Shown in pieces: positions 1 to 8,591 of a stretch of 64,000 nucleotides of DNA. Within the stretch, counting starts at the first letter, position 1. Every line of letters starts with the position of its first letter. Origin of the DNA: UMGS1696 sp964621165 (GTDB lineage Bacteria; Bacillota; Clostridia; Oscillospirales; CAG-272); NCBI GenBank assembly GCA_964621165.1, contig CAZULC010000002.1, positions 248,001 to 312,000 of the forward strand. The letters are read 5' to 3'. The position numbers and the translations under genes are program-made. Under the pieces are notes generated by a model. The model saw only the letters and a list, made by a program, of their open reading frames with translations, had not been told where the DNA came from and ran no database searches.

Positions 1-2
1 GG

Positions 3-371
3 GGAAAATCAAACCTTGAGAAGTACAGCATCTGCGCCTACCCAATGAAGGAGAACGAAATCCCCCGGGTTATGGAAAAATACGGGTTTACAAATGTTAA
101 AGTAGAATATATAACCGTAAACATGACTCCTGACGACAGCCGATTCACCGCCAAAGAAGCTCACATTATGATAAACAGCCGCCGTCTGGAGGAACTGGAG
201 AACGTCAGACAGGCGAAAACTCACGCCGGGGTGGTCAGCGCTAGGGAAGCAGACGAAATGTTCAGGCTCATCAATGCCCGGTACGACGAACGAATACACA
301 AATACGACAGCGGAATCAGGCTCTGGGACGGCATGGTCAATGTGATTATGGTAATCCGAGGAGAAAAGTAA
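3..371 (+). CDS. class I SAM-dependent methyltransferase, C-terminal part (cut by window edge)
   Basis: The reading frame is open from the left edge, so the gene starts outside the window; the ATG at 45 is internal. The visible 122 codons look like the C-terminal end of the small-molecule class I SAM methyltransferases common in Clostridia: a strand-helix-strand core end, the stretch EKYGFTNVKVEYI, then a helical lid and a last strand ending MVNVIMVIRGEK. The SAM-binding motif itself would lie upstream and cannot be checked. It is followed at once by a terminator shared with the convergent aminotransferase gene. Substrate unknown. Confidence 0.6.
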   Translation, partial: GKSNLEKYSICAYPMKENEIPRVMEKYGFTNVKVEYITVNMTPDDSRFTAKEAHIMINSRRLEELENVRQAKTHAGVVSAREADEMFRLINARYDERIHKYDSGIRLWDGMVNVIMVIRGEK

Positions 372-379
372 AGCATAGC

Positions 380-427
380 AAAAAATCAGCTTGAACTTCA
401 ATAAAGAACAGGCTGATTTTTTATTTT
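380..427. terminator. bidirectional rho-independent terminator
   Basis: AAAAATCAGC at 381-390 pairs with GCTGATTTTT at 412-421 and is followed by a T run on the plus strand and, read from the other side, by the T run on the minus strand. It sits between two convergent genes and can end both. Confidence 0.75.
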
Positions 428-1592
428 ACAGCTTTTTCACGAATTTCTCCATACGGTCCAGAGCCTTCGCGATATGCTCCACTGAATAAGCGTAGGAAAT
501 CCGCGCAAATCCCTCGCCGCAGTCGCCGAACGCCGTTCCCGGGACAATTGCAACTCCCGCCTCGTCAAGCAGCTTGTGTGCGAAGTCCTCCGAGGTCAGC
601 CCGAACTTGGATATGTTAGGATAAACGTAGAACGCCCCCTCCGGATTGAAGCAGTCTATCCCAAGCCCGCGTAAGCCGGCCACAATGTATCTCCGACGAC
701 GGTTGTACTCGTTCCGCATCATCTCAACGTCCCCGTCTCCGTTTCTCATAGCGTCAACCGCCGCAAACTGGGACGTAGTGGGAGCGCACATGACGGCGTA
801 CTGGTGGATTTTCAGCATCTGCCGCGTGATCTCAGCCGGAGCAAGAGTGTACCCCAGTCTCCACCCGGTCATGGCGTAGGTTTTGGAAAATCCACTGGCG
901 ATAATTGTTCTCTCCCGCATACCATCGAAGGAAGCAATGGACACATGCCGACGTCCGTAGGTAAGCTCGCAGTAAATCTCATCCGACAGAATCATTATGT
1001 TTGTGTTACGTAGAACCTCGGCAATTGGCTCAAGGTCCTCCTCGGTCATAATAGCCCCCGTGGGATTGTTGGGGTAGGGAAGAACCAGCAGCTTGGTTTT
1101 CGGTGTGATTGCGGATTTCAGCTCGTCTGCGGTGAGCTTGAAGCTGTGCTCCTCCTTCGTGTTGATGAAAACCGGAGTACCCCCCGCAAGAGAAGCGATA
1201 GGTCCGTAGCACACGAACGCCGGCTGGGGAATTATGACCTCGTCCCCGGGATTAATAAGGGCGCGCATCGCTAAATCTATGGCTTCGCTGCCGCCGACCG
1301 TGACAATGACCTCGCTCTTCAGCTCATATTCGAGTGAGAACCGCCGCTTCATGTAGTCGGTGATTTCCCGCCGCAAATCCATCGTTCCCGCGTTTGAGGT
1401 GTAGTAGGTTTTTCCCTGCTCCAGCGACTCGATTGCCGCCACACGGATGTGCCACGGTGTCACAAAGTCCGGCTGACCTACGGTGAGGGAAATCACGTCC
1501 TGCCGCCCGTCCAGCAAATCGAAAAACTTGCGTATTCCCGAGGGCTTTATCTCCTGCGCTGTGGCTGATAAAATTTTATTGTAATCAAGCAT
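426..1592 (-). CDS. PLP-dependent aminotransferase, class I/II (aspartate aminotransferase family)
   Basis: A 388-residue fold-type I aminotransferase, the normal family length. Visible motifs are the substrate-side Asn in YPNNPTG (about 173-179), the PLP-ring Asp in SDEIY (204), and the Schiff-base Lys in SGFSKTYAMTGWR (K237). The closest family by memory is the group of B. subtilis PatA and related broad aspartate/aromatic aminotransferases; the amino donor cannot be read from the sequence. Its start codon overlaps the stop of the Lrp/AsnC regulator upstream, so both are made from one mRNA and the regulator probably controls this enzyme in response to an amino acid. Confidence 0.9.
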   Translation of the reverse strand: MLDYNKILSATAQEIKPSGIRKFFDLLDGRQDVISLTVGQPDFVTPWHIRVAAIESLEQGKTYYTSNAGTMDLRREITDYMKRRFSLEYELKSEVIVTVGGSEAIDLAMRALINPGDEVIIPQPAFVCYGPIASLAGGTPVFINTKEEHSFKLTADELKSAITPKTKLLVLPYPNNPTGAIMTEEDLEPIAEVLRNTNIMILSDEIYCELTYGRRHVSIASFDGMRERTIIASGFSKTYAMTGWRLGYTLAPAEITRQMLKIHQYAVMCAPTTSQFAAVDAMRNGDGDVEMMRNEYNRRRRYIVAGLRGLGIDCFNPEGAFYVYPNISKFGLTSEDFAHKLLDEAGVAIVPGTAFGDCGEGFARISYAYSVEHIAKALDRMEKFVKKL

Positions 1593-2068
1593 TAAAATTC
1601 CATGCCTCTCTCGTCAACCGGAACCGCGCCGTAGACGATATTATTGTCCTTGTACTTCCGCAGTACAAAGTGAGTCGAGGTTGAGATTACGTCCTCGATT
1701 GTGGCCAGCTTTTCAGCCACGAAGAACGCCACCTCCCGCATGGTCTTTCCCTTAATAAATACTGCGAGGTCAAAGCTGCCGGACATGAGGTACAGCGACT
1801 CCACCTCGGGATAGTTGTAGATTTTCTGCGCCACATGGTCGTAGCCACGGTCCCGCTGAGGCGTGATTTTAATCTCAATCATGGCGCTGACGTACTCCCG
1901 GTCGGTCTTGTCCCAATCTATCTCGGTCCTGTACCCGAGGATTACCCCGTCCGCCTCGCAGTCGCTTATCATTTTCTTTATGTCTCCAACTTCCTTGTCA
2001 AGCATGAGCGCCAGTGTTTCCGGGGAGAGACGCGCGTCGCCCTCAAGGAGCTTAAGCAGTTCATTCAT
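1592..2068 (-). CDS. Lrp/AsnC family transcriptional regulator
   Basis: 158 residues: an N-terminal winged helix-turn-helix (about 1-55, with LSPETLALMLDKEVGDIKKMISDCEADGVI split over two helices) and a C-terminal RAM ligand-binding domain (about 65-145, containing the conserved V..LY.MSG.FDL turn that forms the effector pocket between dimers). A good ribosome site AAGGAAGG lies seven bases before the ATG. The gene is translationally coupled to the aminotransferase downstream, a common pairing in Firmicutes, which suggests amino-acid-dependent local control. The effector is not known. Confidence 0.9.
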   Translation of the reverse strand: MNELLKLLEGDARLSPETLALMLDKEVGDIKKMISDCEADGVILGYRTEIDWDKTDREYVSAMIEIKITPQRDRGYDHVAQKIYNYPEVESLYLMSGSFDLAVFIKGKTMREVAFFVAEKLATIEDVISTSTHFVLRKYKDNNIVYGAVPVDERGMEF

Positions 2069-2106
2069 ATAAAACCTTCCTTAAATAATACATTGCTGTT
2101 GTTCTT

Positions 2107-3738
2107 TCAGTGATTCTTCGCCTTGACTTTAGCCATGATTTTCTCCAGTGACAGGCCGTATTTGTCCGCGATGTCGCTGGCGTAACTCTTTCCGTCGGGC
2201 TTTTCTCTTAGAATTTTGAAGCTCCGCGAGCCCTTCTCGATAGCAGCCACAAGGTTGTCGATTTTCACCCCGCCTTTGGGCAGACATGAGGCGTTGATTG
2301 AGTCCACACTGGCGGCAAGGTCGTGGAGGTGGGTGGAGAAAATCCCGCGACACTTCACCATTGAAAATCCTTGCAATACCTCGGATGCAATGTACGCGCC
2401 CTCAAATGATCCCGTAGATGACAGGGACTCGTCGAGCAGCACAAGGCTTTCATCGGTGACTTCCTCAAAAATCGCGCTGAGACGTGAGCATTCCTCGCCC
2501 AGCCTGCCTTTGTCGATTGTGTCCTCGCTTCCCGTGGGGAAATGGGTGAATACCTGATCGCAGGGGCTTATTACGCATGAGTCGGCGCACACGGGCAGGC
2601 CTAACTGAGCCATGATGAACGCGATTCCCACGGCGCAGGTGATGACAGATTTGCCGCCCCGGTTAGGTCCCGTGAGAACGAAAATCATGCCATCCTCGTC
2701 AAAGGCAAAGTCGTTTGGCACCACGGGCGCGTCAAGCTTCATCGCCACAATGGGATTGCACAGTCCTTTTGCGTCGAAAACCTTCTCGGAAACCGGCTTG
2801 ATTACCGGGTGGCACAGGGGACAGCCCTTTTCCTTCAGCTTTACCAGCAGCTCCGTCGCCTTTGTCACAAACTCAATCTCCGGCATGAGCCTGATGAGGA
2901 AGTCCGTGTTTTCGAGAACATAGTGCTGGATGACCTTTTTCCATGAGCGGATGGACTGGCGGAACACGTCGTTTATTGCACCGTTGAAGGCGTTGGCGAG
3001 AGCGTTCTGCTGATTGTCCGACTGTCCTTTCTTGAATGGAATCAGGGGAGCGATGCAGGTCATGTCGTCGTTTTTGAAGTCCAGCCGCAGCATTTTGTCG
3101 AGCAGCTCCCCCGACTTGAAGCTTTCGTTGTTCATTGAGAGAACCCCAGCCTTTGACGCTCTGAGCTGGGAGTCAAGGTTCACGCCGATTGTCACGCTCT
3201 TGATTTCCCGCACCCGGGAGGTCAGCTCCTTCAGCTGCTTGTTCAGGTTCTTGTAATATTCGCTTCCGGTTAGGGTGTTGATTCTCTCGGCAAACCGCTT
3301 GAACGCCGTGGATTTCAGCTTTGGAGCCAGCGGAATCATGCTGTCACGGAGCAGGTCCAAAAGTGAAGTGTAAAGCTCCACCTCCGTAATGCTGTATAAA
3401 TACGACTCAGTGGAAGCGGCGGAATCACTGCCCATGCGCCTTAGTTCCGTTATGTCGTTGAGCAGGGGAATCATCTTGATTAAAATGTGGGACAGCTCGG
3501 GGTTGGCTAGCATATCCTCGAAGGTGTCCTGACGGTAGAGAATCACGTCCGGGTCGCAGGTGTAGAACGAGCCGAAATCGCAGGACTTCAAATCCATGAG
3601 AAAATATAATTCAAGCTGTTCTGCCGTGATTGAGTCCAGCTTTGCGGCTTCTTCACCGAGCATGTGACGGCGCAGACTGTCGGAATCGGGATAGAGCAGA
3701 CTTATGTCCGATGTGTCAAGTACTTCGTTGTTTGCCAT
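2107..3738 (-). CDS. MutS-family ATPase lacking the mismatch-binding domains
   Basis: 543 residues. The C-terminal third is a MutS domain V ATPase: Walker A GPNRGGKS (about 359-366), Walker B SLVLLDES, and the STHLHDLA switch region. The N-terminal part is helical and resembles the lever/clamp core (domains III-IV); the mismatch-recognition domain I is absent, so classical mismatch repair is unlikely. Walker A has Arg where MutS has Met. Similar stand-alone MutS-like proteins occur in Clostridia with no agreed role. It is transcribed from its own promoter (TTGTTA/TATAAT) and precedes the Lrp-aminotransferase pair on the same strand, with 38 bases between. Confidence 0.8.
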   Translation of the reverse strand: MANNEVLDTSDISLLYPDSDSLRRHMLGEEAAKLDSITAEQLELYFLMDLKSCDFGSFYTCDPDVILYRQDTFEDMLANPELSHILIKMIPLLNDITELRRMGSDSAASTESYLYSITEVELYTSLLDLLRDSMIPLAPKLKSTAFKRFAERINTLTGSEYYKNLNKQLKELTSRVREIKSVTIGVNLDSQLRASKAGVLSMNNESFKSGELLDKMLRLDFKNDDMTCIAPLIPFKKGQSDNQQNALANAFNGAINDVFRQSIRSWKKVIQHYVLENTDFLIRLMPEIEFVTKATELLVKLKEKGCPLCHPVIKPVSEKVFDAKGLCNPIVAMKLDAPVVPNDFAFDEDGMIFVLTGPNRGGKSVITCAVGIAFIMAQLGLPVCADSCVISPCDQVFTHFPTGSEDTIDKGRLGEECSRLSAIFEEVTDESLVLLDESLSSTGSFEGAYIASEVLQGFSMVKCRGIFSTHLHDLAASVDSINASCLPKGGVKIDNLVAAIEKGSRSFKILREKPDGKSYASDIADKYGLSLEKIMAKVKAKNH

Positions 3739-3800
3739 AATTTACCTCTATATAAAATCTTTTTTGCTTTATTTTAAGCCGTACAAAAACGCTTACATTA

Positions 3801-3829
3801 ATTATACTATATATCCGGTTCAATAACAA
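3801..3829 (-). promoter_or_regulatory. promoter of the MutS-like gene
   Basis: On the minus strand, -35 TTGTTA (3829-3824) and -10 TATAAT (3806-3801) are separated by exactly 17 bases. The -10 lies about 60 bases before the start codon. Confidence 0.65.
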
Positions 3830-3869
3830 GGGCAAAATTATGAATTTGCGTATTTTTTGACGGGAACTC

Positions 3870-3898
3870 TTGACAAAAGCGGTTTTTGGGGGTATCAT
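3870..3898 (+). promoter_or_regulatory. promoter of the isomerase/epimerase gene
   Basis: -35 TTGACA (3870-3875) and -10 TATCAT (3893-3898) with a 17-base spacer. Start of transcription would be about 3905, 25 bases before the ATG. It is divergent to the MutS-like promoter with about 40 bases between the two -35 boxes. Confidence 0.75.
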
Positions 3899-3929
3899 TA
3901 TTTCAAAATACAATTGAATCGAGGACAAT

Positions 3930-4790
3930 ATGCGAAATCTGCTTGTGTCCACCGGAACAATGGTGGGTCGGTCAAATAATTACAACTATAAACGCGCGTT
4001 AAACGCAATATCGGACCTGAGAAAAAACGGTTACTGCTCCGGACTCGAGCTGATGATGCTCCCGTTCTACTACGATAAAATAGACGACGTGGTTGAGTCG
4101 GTCAGAAAAAGCGGAGTTGAACCCACGACAATCCACTGCGAGAAGGAAATCGGCACCATGCTGTCCGACGCGGCTGTTCTGCTCCACGACGGAAAAAAAT
4201 CCGAAGCAGATCATAAGCGTGACGAAGCCATGCGGCTGTTTGAAGTCAACCTCGAGACGGCAGAGCGGCTGAAAATCCGGCGTATGGTTTTGCATCTCTG
4301 GGGCGGATATGCCTCCGATGGACATGTGGAATACAACATTGCCGCACTGCCTGAAATGTCGCGGATGGCTGAGGAGCATAACGTGCGCCTGCTTGTGGAG
4401 AACGTCCCGTCAAACCACGCCGACCCAAAATCCAACTGGAAAAAGCTGCTCCCATACCTCGGCGACGGCGGACTTATATTTGACACAAGATTCGGCAAGC
4501 TCCACGAGCAGACCCGGGAAATCCTCACCGACCCGGAGCTCACCCAAAAAATCGAGCACGTCCACATCAGCGACTACACCGGCGGGTACAGGAACTTCAA
4601 GGCACTGCGCCCCATCCTCCATCCACGGGACGGCGTGATTGACTTTGACGAGGTGAAGTCCCTCCTTGACGGAATCGGCTACAGCGGCACCATAACCCTT
4701 GAGTCCCCGGTCATGGTGGGAGAGGAGCTTGACACGGAAAAAATCAAGTCCACTCTCGCGTACCTGAAAGAGCTTTTCGGCGTACAGTAA
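3930..4790 (+). CDS. sugar phosphate isomerase/epimerase-like TIM-barrel protein
   Basis: 286 residues of the xylose-isomerase-like TIM barrel superfamily. Metal-ligand-type positions are visible: GLELMML near 37-42, VLHLWGG near 121, LLVENVPSNH near 152, FDTRFGK near 182, HVHISDY near 211 and ITLESP near 269, where the Glu/Asp/His residues at strand ends bind a divalent metal in this family. A GAGGA ribosome site precedes the ATG. It stands alone between a strong promoter and a terminator. The real substrate (a keto-sugar, inositol derivative or similar) cannot be told. Confidence 0.8.
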   Translation: MRNLLVSTGTMVGRSNNYNYKRALNAISDLRKNGYCSGLELMMLPFYYDKIDDVVESVRKSGVEPTTIHCEKEIGTMLSDAAVLLHDGKKSEADHKRDEAMRLFEVNLETAERLKIRRMVLHLWGGYASDGHVEYNIAALPEMSRMAEEHNVRLLVENVPSNHADPKSNWKKLLPYLGDGGLIFDTRFGKLHEQTREILTDPELTQKIEHVHISDYTGGYRNFKALRPILHPRDGVIDFDEVKSLLDGIGYSGTITLESPVMVGEELDTEKIKSTLAYLKELFGVQ

Positions 4791-4804
4791 AAACATACAA
4801 AAAT

Positions 4805-4850
4805 CCCCTCGAAAATTCGTCAAAACTGCTGAACCCGAGGGGGTGTTTTC
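4805..4850. terminator. probable terminator between convergent genes
   Basis: CCCCTCG (4805-4811) pairs with CGAGGGG (4836-4842) and is followed by TGTTTT. The loop is long (24 bases), so efficiency is uncertain. It lies between the isomerase gene and the convergent araD. Confidence 0.5.
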
Positions 4851-4858
4851 ATATTAAA

Positions 4859-5575
4859 TTATTTTTTCTTCTGTCCGTAGTATGCGTTGGGGCCGTGCTT
4901 CCGGTCAAAGTGCTTCCGCAGCAGTTCTTCCTGCATTACCTCTGGACCGTTTCCGAAGGTTTTCGCCAGAATTTCCGTGTGGTATGCCATCTGAGCCACG
5001 TATTCTAGAGTCACCGCGCAGTTCACCGACGCTATTGGAGTTTTGCCCCATGTGAACGGAGCGTGGGAGTGAACCAGAACCGCCGAACACCGCATTGGGT
5101 CAAGTCCGTTTGATTCGTATGTCTCGGCGATAACCCGTCCGGTCTCAAGCTCGTACTCTCCGGCAATTTCCTCGGGAGTCATCTTGCGGGTGCAGGGAAT
5201 CTCTCCGTCGAAGTAGTCCCCATGAGTGGTGCCGTATGCGTTGATTCCACGTCCTGCCTGAGCGTAAATCGTCGCCCACTGGGAGTGAGTGTGTGTGATT
5301 CCGCCGACGGACGCAAATCTTCTGTAAAGCTCGAGGTGCGTAGGCGTGTCGGAGGAGGGATTCAAGTCCCCTTCAACCACCTTGCCCGTGAATAAATCCA
5401 CAACGGGAAGCATATCCGGTGAGAGGGCTTCATATTCCACGCCGGAGGGCTTGATTACCACGAGATTTTTCTCTCTGTCAATGCCCGAGACGTTGCCCCA
5501 TGTGAAAATCGCGAGGTTCCTGTGGTAAAGCTCCATGCAGGCTTCATATACGTCTTTTTTTAATTTTTCAAGCAT
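4859..5575 (-). CDS. araD: L-ribulose-5-phosphate 4-epimerase
   Basis: 238 residues, class II aldolase fold. It turns L-ribulose 5-phosphate into D-xylulose 5-phosphate, the last step of the arabinose route. Zinc ligands are visible at H95 and H97 (ITHTHSQW) and H171 (LVHSHAPF), with the phosphate-site signature TWGNVSG at 25-31 and the Asp of SSDTPTH at 76. The gene follows abfA by 18 bases on the same strand, and araA and a kinase lie on the other arm of the divergent cluster, which fixes the assignment as AraD rather than a fuculose aldolase. Confidence 0.95.
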   Translation of the reverse strand: MLEKLKKDVYEACMELYHRNLAIFTWGNVSGIDREKNLVVIKPSGVEYEALSPDMLPVVDLFTGKVVEGDLNPSSDTPTHLELYRRFASVGGITHTHSQWATIYAQAGRGINAYGTTHGDYFDGEIPCTRKMTPEEIAGEYELETGRVIAETYESNGLDPMRCSAVLVHSHAPFTWGKTPIASVNCAVTLEYVAQMAYHTEILAKTFGNGPEVMQEELLRKHFDRKHGPNAYYGQKKK

Positions 5576-5593
5576 AATATTGTACCTGCCCGA

Positions 5594-7093
5594 TTACTTT
5601 GTGAGCCTGATGACGTTCCATGAGGAAGCGGGAAGCATGATCTTGCCGTCCTCTACCTTTGGATCAACGTCGCAGGGAACAACCTCGTTCGGGTTTGTCT
5701 CGGTGTTGAGAGCCTTTACGTCGTCGTGGTGGAGAACGCTGTGGGAGACAACCTTGTAGCCATCGAAGGAGCGAAAGTCGCACTCAAGGGCAACGGGGTT
5801 CTCGAGGTCGCGGTTAACGGCAAATATTGTAACTGCGTCGTCCTCGCCGAGAACTGCTGCCGCGTCAACTACGGGAACGTCGGAGTAGTGCTTTGTGTCG
5901 AATTTGTCGCAGGTGATCTGAGGCATAAGGCTGACTCCGCGTCCGTACTTGCTTGCCTGCATGAGAGGATAGTAGATTGTCTGAGCCCAAGCGGGTCCGC
6001 CGGATGCCGTCATGATAGGAGCGATAACGTTCACAAGCTGAGCCATGCACGCAACCTTAACGGTGTCGGCGTTCTTCAGAATCGTGATGAGCATAAGTCC
6101 GACGAGAAGCGCGTCCTCAAAGTTGTATTCGTCCTCGAGCAGGGGAAGAACCTTGCCCCATGGGTCTCTCTTGTGGGCTTCGTGGTCCTTTGCTCCCGAA
6201 TGGTACCATACATTCCACTCGTCGAGTGAGAGGTTAACGGTGTGGTGGGAGTGCTTCTTGCCTTTGACTCCTCTGGAAATGGCCGCAACGGTCTTGATGA
6301 AGTTGTCGAGGTCCATTGTGCTTGCGAGGAAGTCGGGTGTGTCGTTGTGGGGATTGCCGTAGTAGCGGTGGAGGGAGAGGTAGTCGATGTTGTCGTAGCA
6401 TTCGTCGAGTACAGTCCATTCCCAGTCGCCGAAGGTCTTCATTCCCGAGCTGGATGAGCCGCATGCCACGCATTCGATTGAGGGGTCAACCCACTTCATC
6501 ATCTTAGCGGCTTCGTTTGCCACTCTCGCGTACTCGTATGGAGTCTTGGCTCCCATCTGCCAGGGACCGTCCATTTCGTTTCCGAGGCACCAGAGCTTGA
6601 TGTTGAAGGGATCAGCGGCGCCGTTCTTGATTCTCAGGTCTGAGAGGTATGTACCGGACTTGTGGTTGCAGTACTCGACGACTTCCTTAGCCTCGAGGGG
6701 GCCTCTTGTTCCGAGGTTTACGGCGTACATGACTTCGGTGTTTGCCTTCTTTGCCCAATTTGCGAACTCGTGAAGTCCGAACTCGTTGGTCTCGGTGACG
6801 CCCCACGCCAGCTCAAGTCTTGAGGGACGGCTTTCCTTCGGTCCGATGGAGTCCTCCCACTTGAAGCCGGAGACAAAGTTGCCACCCGGGTATCTTGTAA
6901 CGGGAACGTCCAGATTCTTTACGAGGTCGATTACGTCACGGCGGAATCCATCTTCGTCGGCTGTGGGATGGGTGGGTTCGTAGATACCGGTGTAAACGGC
7001 GCGGCCCAGGTGCTCGATGAAGGAGCCGTATATTCTCTTGTCAATTTGGGATACAACGTAGTCCCGGTCGAGAATAAGCTTTGCTTTTTTCAT
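5594..7093 (-). CDS. abfA: alpha-N-arabinofuranosidase, GH51
   Basis: 499 residues, full length for GH51. It removes terminal alpha-L-arabinofuranosyl groups from arabinan or arabinoxylan pieces. The N-terminal signature IYGSFIEHLGRAVYTGIYEP is clear. The acid/base is E173 in LWCLGNEMDGPW and the nucleophile E292 in LSLDEWNVWYH; a beta-sandwich follows from about residue 390. There is no signal peptide, so it acts on short imported oligosaccharides. It heads the leftward arm (abfA-araD) driven by a near-consensus promoter in the shared control region. Confidence 0.95.
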   Translation of the reverse strand: MKKAKLILDRDYVVSQIDKRIYGSFIEHLGRAVYTGIYEPTHPTADEDGFRRDVIDLVKNLDVPVTRYPGGNFVSGFKWEDSIGPKESRPSRLELAWGVTETNEFGLHEFANWAKKANTEVMYAVNLGTRGPLEAKEVVEYCNHKSGTYLSDLRIKNGAADPFNIKLWCLGNEMDGPWQMGAKTPYEYARVANEAAKMMKWVDPSIECVACGSSSSGMKTFGDWEWTVLDECYDNIDYLSLHRYYGNPHNDTPDFLASTMDLDNFIKTVAAISRGVKGKKHSHHTVNLSLDEWNVWYHSGAKDHEAHKRDPWGKVLPLLEDEYNFEDALLVGLMLITILKNADTVKVACMAQLVNVIAPIMTASGGPAWAQTIYYPLMQASKYGRGVSLMPQITCDKFDTKHYSDVPVVDAAAVLGEDDAVTIFAVNRDLENPVALECDFRSFDGYKVVSHSVLHHDDVKALNTETNPNEVVPCDVDPKVEDGKIMLPASSWNVIRLTK

Positions 7094-7224
7094 GTTCTAT
7101 CTCCTTGTGCTTTAATAAAAGTAAAATTGTTTTCGTGTTTGGTTAAAAAGCGGCGCGGATGCGATTGTCCATGGCGTTTTTTTAATCTGTCATGGGAAAA
7201 CATCACCACGCTTTACTCATCTTG

Positions 7225-7253
7225 ATTTTACCAACTTACCTACCGTTTGTCAA
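7225..7253 (-). promoter_or_regulatory. abfA-araD promoter
   Basis: On the minus strand -35 TTGACA (7253-7248) and -10 TAAAAT (7230-7225) are 17 bases apart, giving a leader of about 125 bases to the abfA start. A TTTAATCAAA copy lies 14 bases upstream of the -35 box. Confidence 0.8.
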
Positions 7254-7266
7254 TAGGTTTAAATCA

Positions 7267-7355
7267 TTTAATCAAAATATTCACAGAAAATTTTTTTCAT
7301 GCAGCGGTATTACTGTAAAAAAAATGAACTAGTTAACCTGTTTAATCAAATCAGG
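7267..7355. promoter_or_regulatory. candidate operators of the arabinose cluster
   Basis: The 10-base word TTTAATCAAA occurs twice in direct orientation, at 7267-7276 and 7341-7350, 74 bases apart (about seven helix turns). The second copy is the core of an imperfect 19-base palindrome, CCTG(N11)CAGG at 7337-7355, and the perfect palindrome AACTAGTT lies just before it at 7327-7334. The sites lie between the two divergent promoters, where a LacI-type repressor would be expected to bind and possibly loop DNA. Confidence 0.45.
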
Positions 7356-7410
7356 AGTATGAATTCATCAATTTTTTTCTTGAAAACCTGAAAAATTTGC
7401 GAAAATCCTA

Positions 7411-7438
7411 TTGATTTTTCCCGTAAATATGGTAAAAT
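7411..7438 (+). promoter_or_regulatory. promoter of the regulator-araA-kinase arm
   Basis: -35 TTGATT (7411-7416) and -10 TAAAAT (7433-7438) with a 16-base spacer; transcription would begin about 7445 and run into the tandem repeat before the GTG start of the regulator. Confidence 0.65.
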
Positions 7439-7448
7439 ATATTTAAAC

Positions 7449-7476
7449 TGAAAGTTGGCAAATGAAAGTTAGCAAA
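7449..7476 (+). repeat. tandem 14-base direct repeat in the regulator leader
   Basis: TGAAAGTTGGCAAA (7449-7462) is followed without gap by TGAAAGTTAGCAAA (7463-7476), differing in one base. It lies between the transcription start and the GTG of the regulator gene and may be a binding site or play a part in translation control. Confidence 0.7.
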
Positions 7477-7487
7477 GCGGTGAATTC

Positions 7488-8558
7488 GTGATTACATTAC
7501 AGGATATAGCAAAAAAATTCGGCATTTCAGTTGCTACCGTGTCAAACGCCCTCAGCGGAAAGGGAAGAATGCGGGATGAGCTGCGTGAAAAAATCATAAC
7601 CGCTGCGGCTGAGGTTGGGTACGCTTCACCGAATTCAGCCAAGCCGGAGATAAAGAACAAATTCATAGTCATAGCGGAGGACATTTCCGTCTCATTCTGC
7701 TCAGACATCGTAGGGGGACTGACGGAGTACTCGTCGGAAATCGGAGTGACCTGTCCGGTGTACAGTCTCGGAACATGCAAAACCTACGGACCTGCCGCCG
7801 ACCAGAGCGTGCTTCGTGAAAAAATATCCGCACTGCTTGGCAAGCTGTCGCCGGAGATTCTGTCGGGCATTATTTTCGTCGCCAACACACCGCGCAAGTT
7901 TGACGGACTGTTTGACGGCGTGAGCTGCCCTGTCGTCTATGTATACTGCCAGTGTTCCGACGGCTCGGTCTGCGTGAACTACAACGACAGACAGGGGGCA
8001 AGGCTTGCGTCCTCGGTGCTCATCTCCCACGGAGCCAAAAAAATCGCCATGTTCAGCGGACTTCTCGACTCAATCCCCATGAGCAACAGAATGTTCGGCT
8101 ATCAGCTGGCGCTCAACGACGCTGGGATTCCATTTGACCCTACCATACTCTATATAGGGGACTGGACCCTCGAGAGCGGGTATAAGCTTGCTCTTGAAAT
8201 GATAAAGACCAGCCGTGAGTCAGGCGAGAGACTCCCCGACGCTATTTTCTCCCAGAATGATGAGATGGCTGCGGGAATCTGTCAGGCCTTCGCTGAAAAC
8301 GGAATCCGGGTTCCCGACGAGTGCGAGGTCATAGGCTTTGACGACAAGGAGCTTGCCGAATACACCTTCCCGCAGCTCTCAACAATACGTCCGCCTCTCG
8401 CGGGTCTGGGAAGGGAAGCCCTCAAAATCATGTTCTCCATAACCGGCGACCGGGGAGAAAAATCCAAGAGCAGCATATTCCTTCCCTGCGAGCTGGTTGA
8501 AAGAGGAACCACCAAGAGAAGAAGCGAAACGGTAAATCTGCCGATAAAAATCGAATAA
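7488..8558 (+). CDS. LacI-family transcriptional regulator of the arabinose cluster
   Basis: 356 residues: N-terminal LacI helix-turn-helix and hinge (about 1-55, starting ITLQDIAKKFGISVATVSNAL) followed by a periplasmic-binding-protein-like sensor domain with the usual DAIFSQNDEMAAGI and VIGFDDKELA segments. The start is a GTG because the helix-turn-helix begins directly after it and no ATG is in range; the ribosome site is weak. It is the first gene of a three-gene operon with araA and the kinase, 33 bases apart, and divergent from abfA, so it is very likely a local repressor that responds to arabinose or a derivative. Confidence 0.9.
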   Translation: MITLQDIAKKFGISVATVSNALSGKGRMRDELREKIITAAAEVGYASPNSAKPEIKNKFIVIAEDISVSFCSDIVGGLTEYSSEIGVTCPVYSLGTCKTYGPAADQSVLREKISALLGKLSPEILSGIIFVANTPRKFDGLFDGVSCPVVYVYCQCSDGSVCVNYNDRQGARLASSVLISHGAKKIAMFSGLLDSIPMSNRMFGYQLALNDAGIPFDPTILYIGDWTLESGYKLALEMIKTSRESGERLPDAIFSQNDEMAAGICQAFAENGIRVPDECEVIGFDDKELAEYTFPQLSTIRPPLAGLGREALKIMFSITGDRGEKSKSSIFLPCELVERGTTKRRSETVNLPIKIE

Positions 8559-8591
8559 AAAACATTATTACATATATTCAAGGAGATAAAC

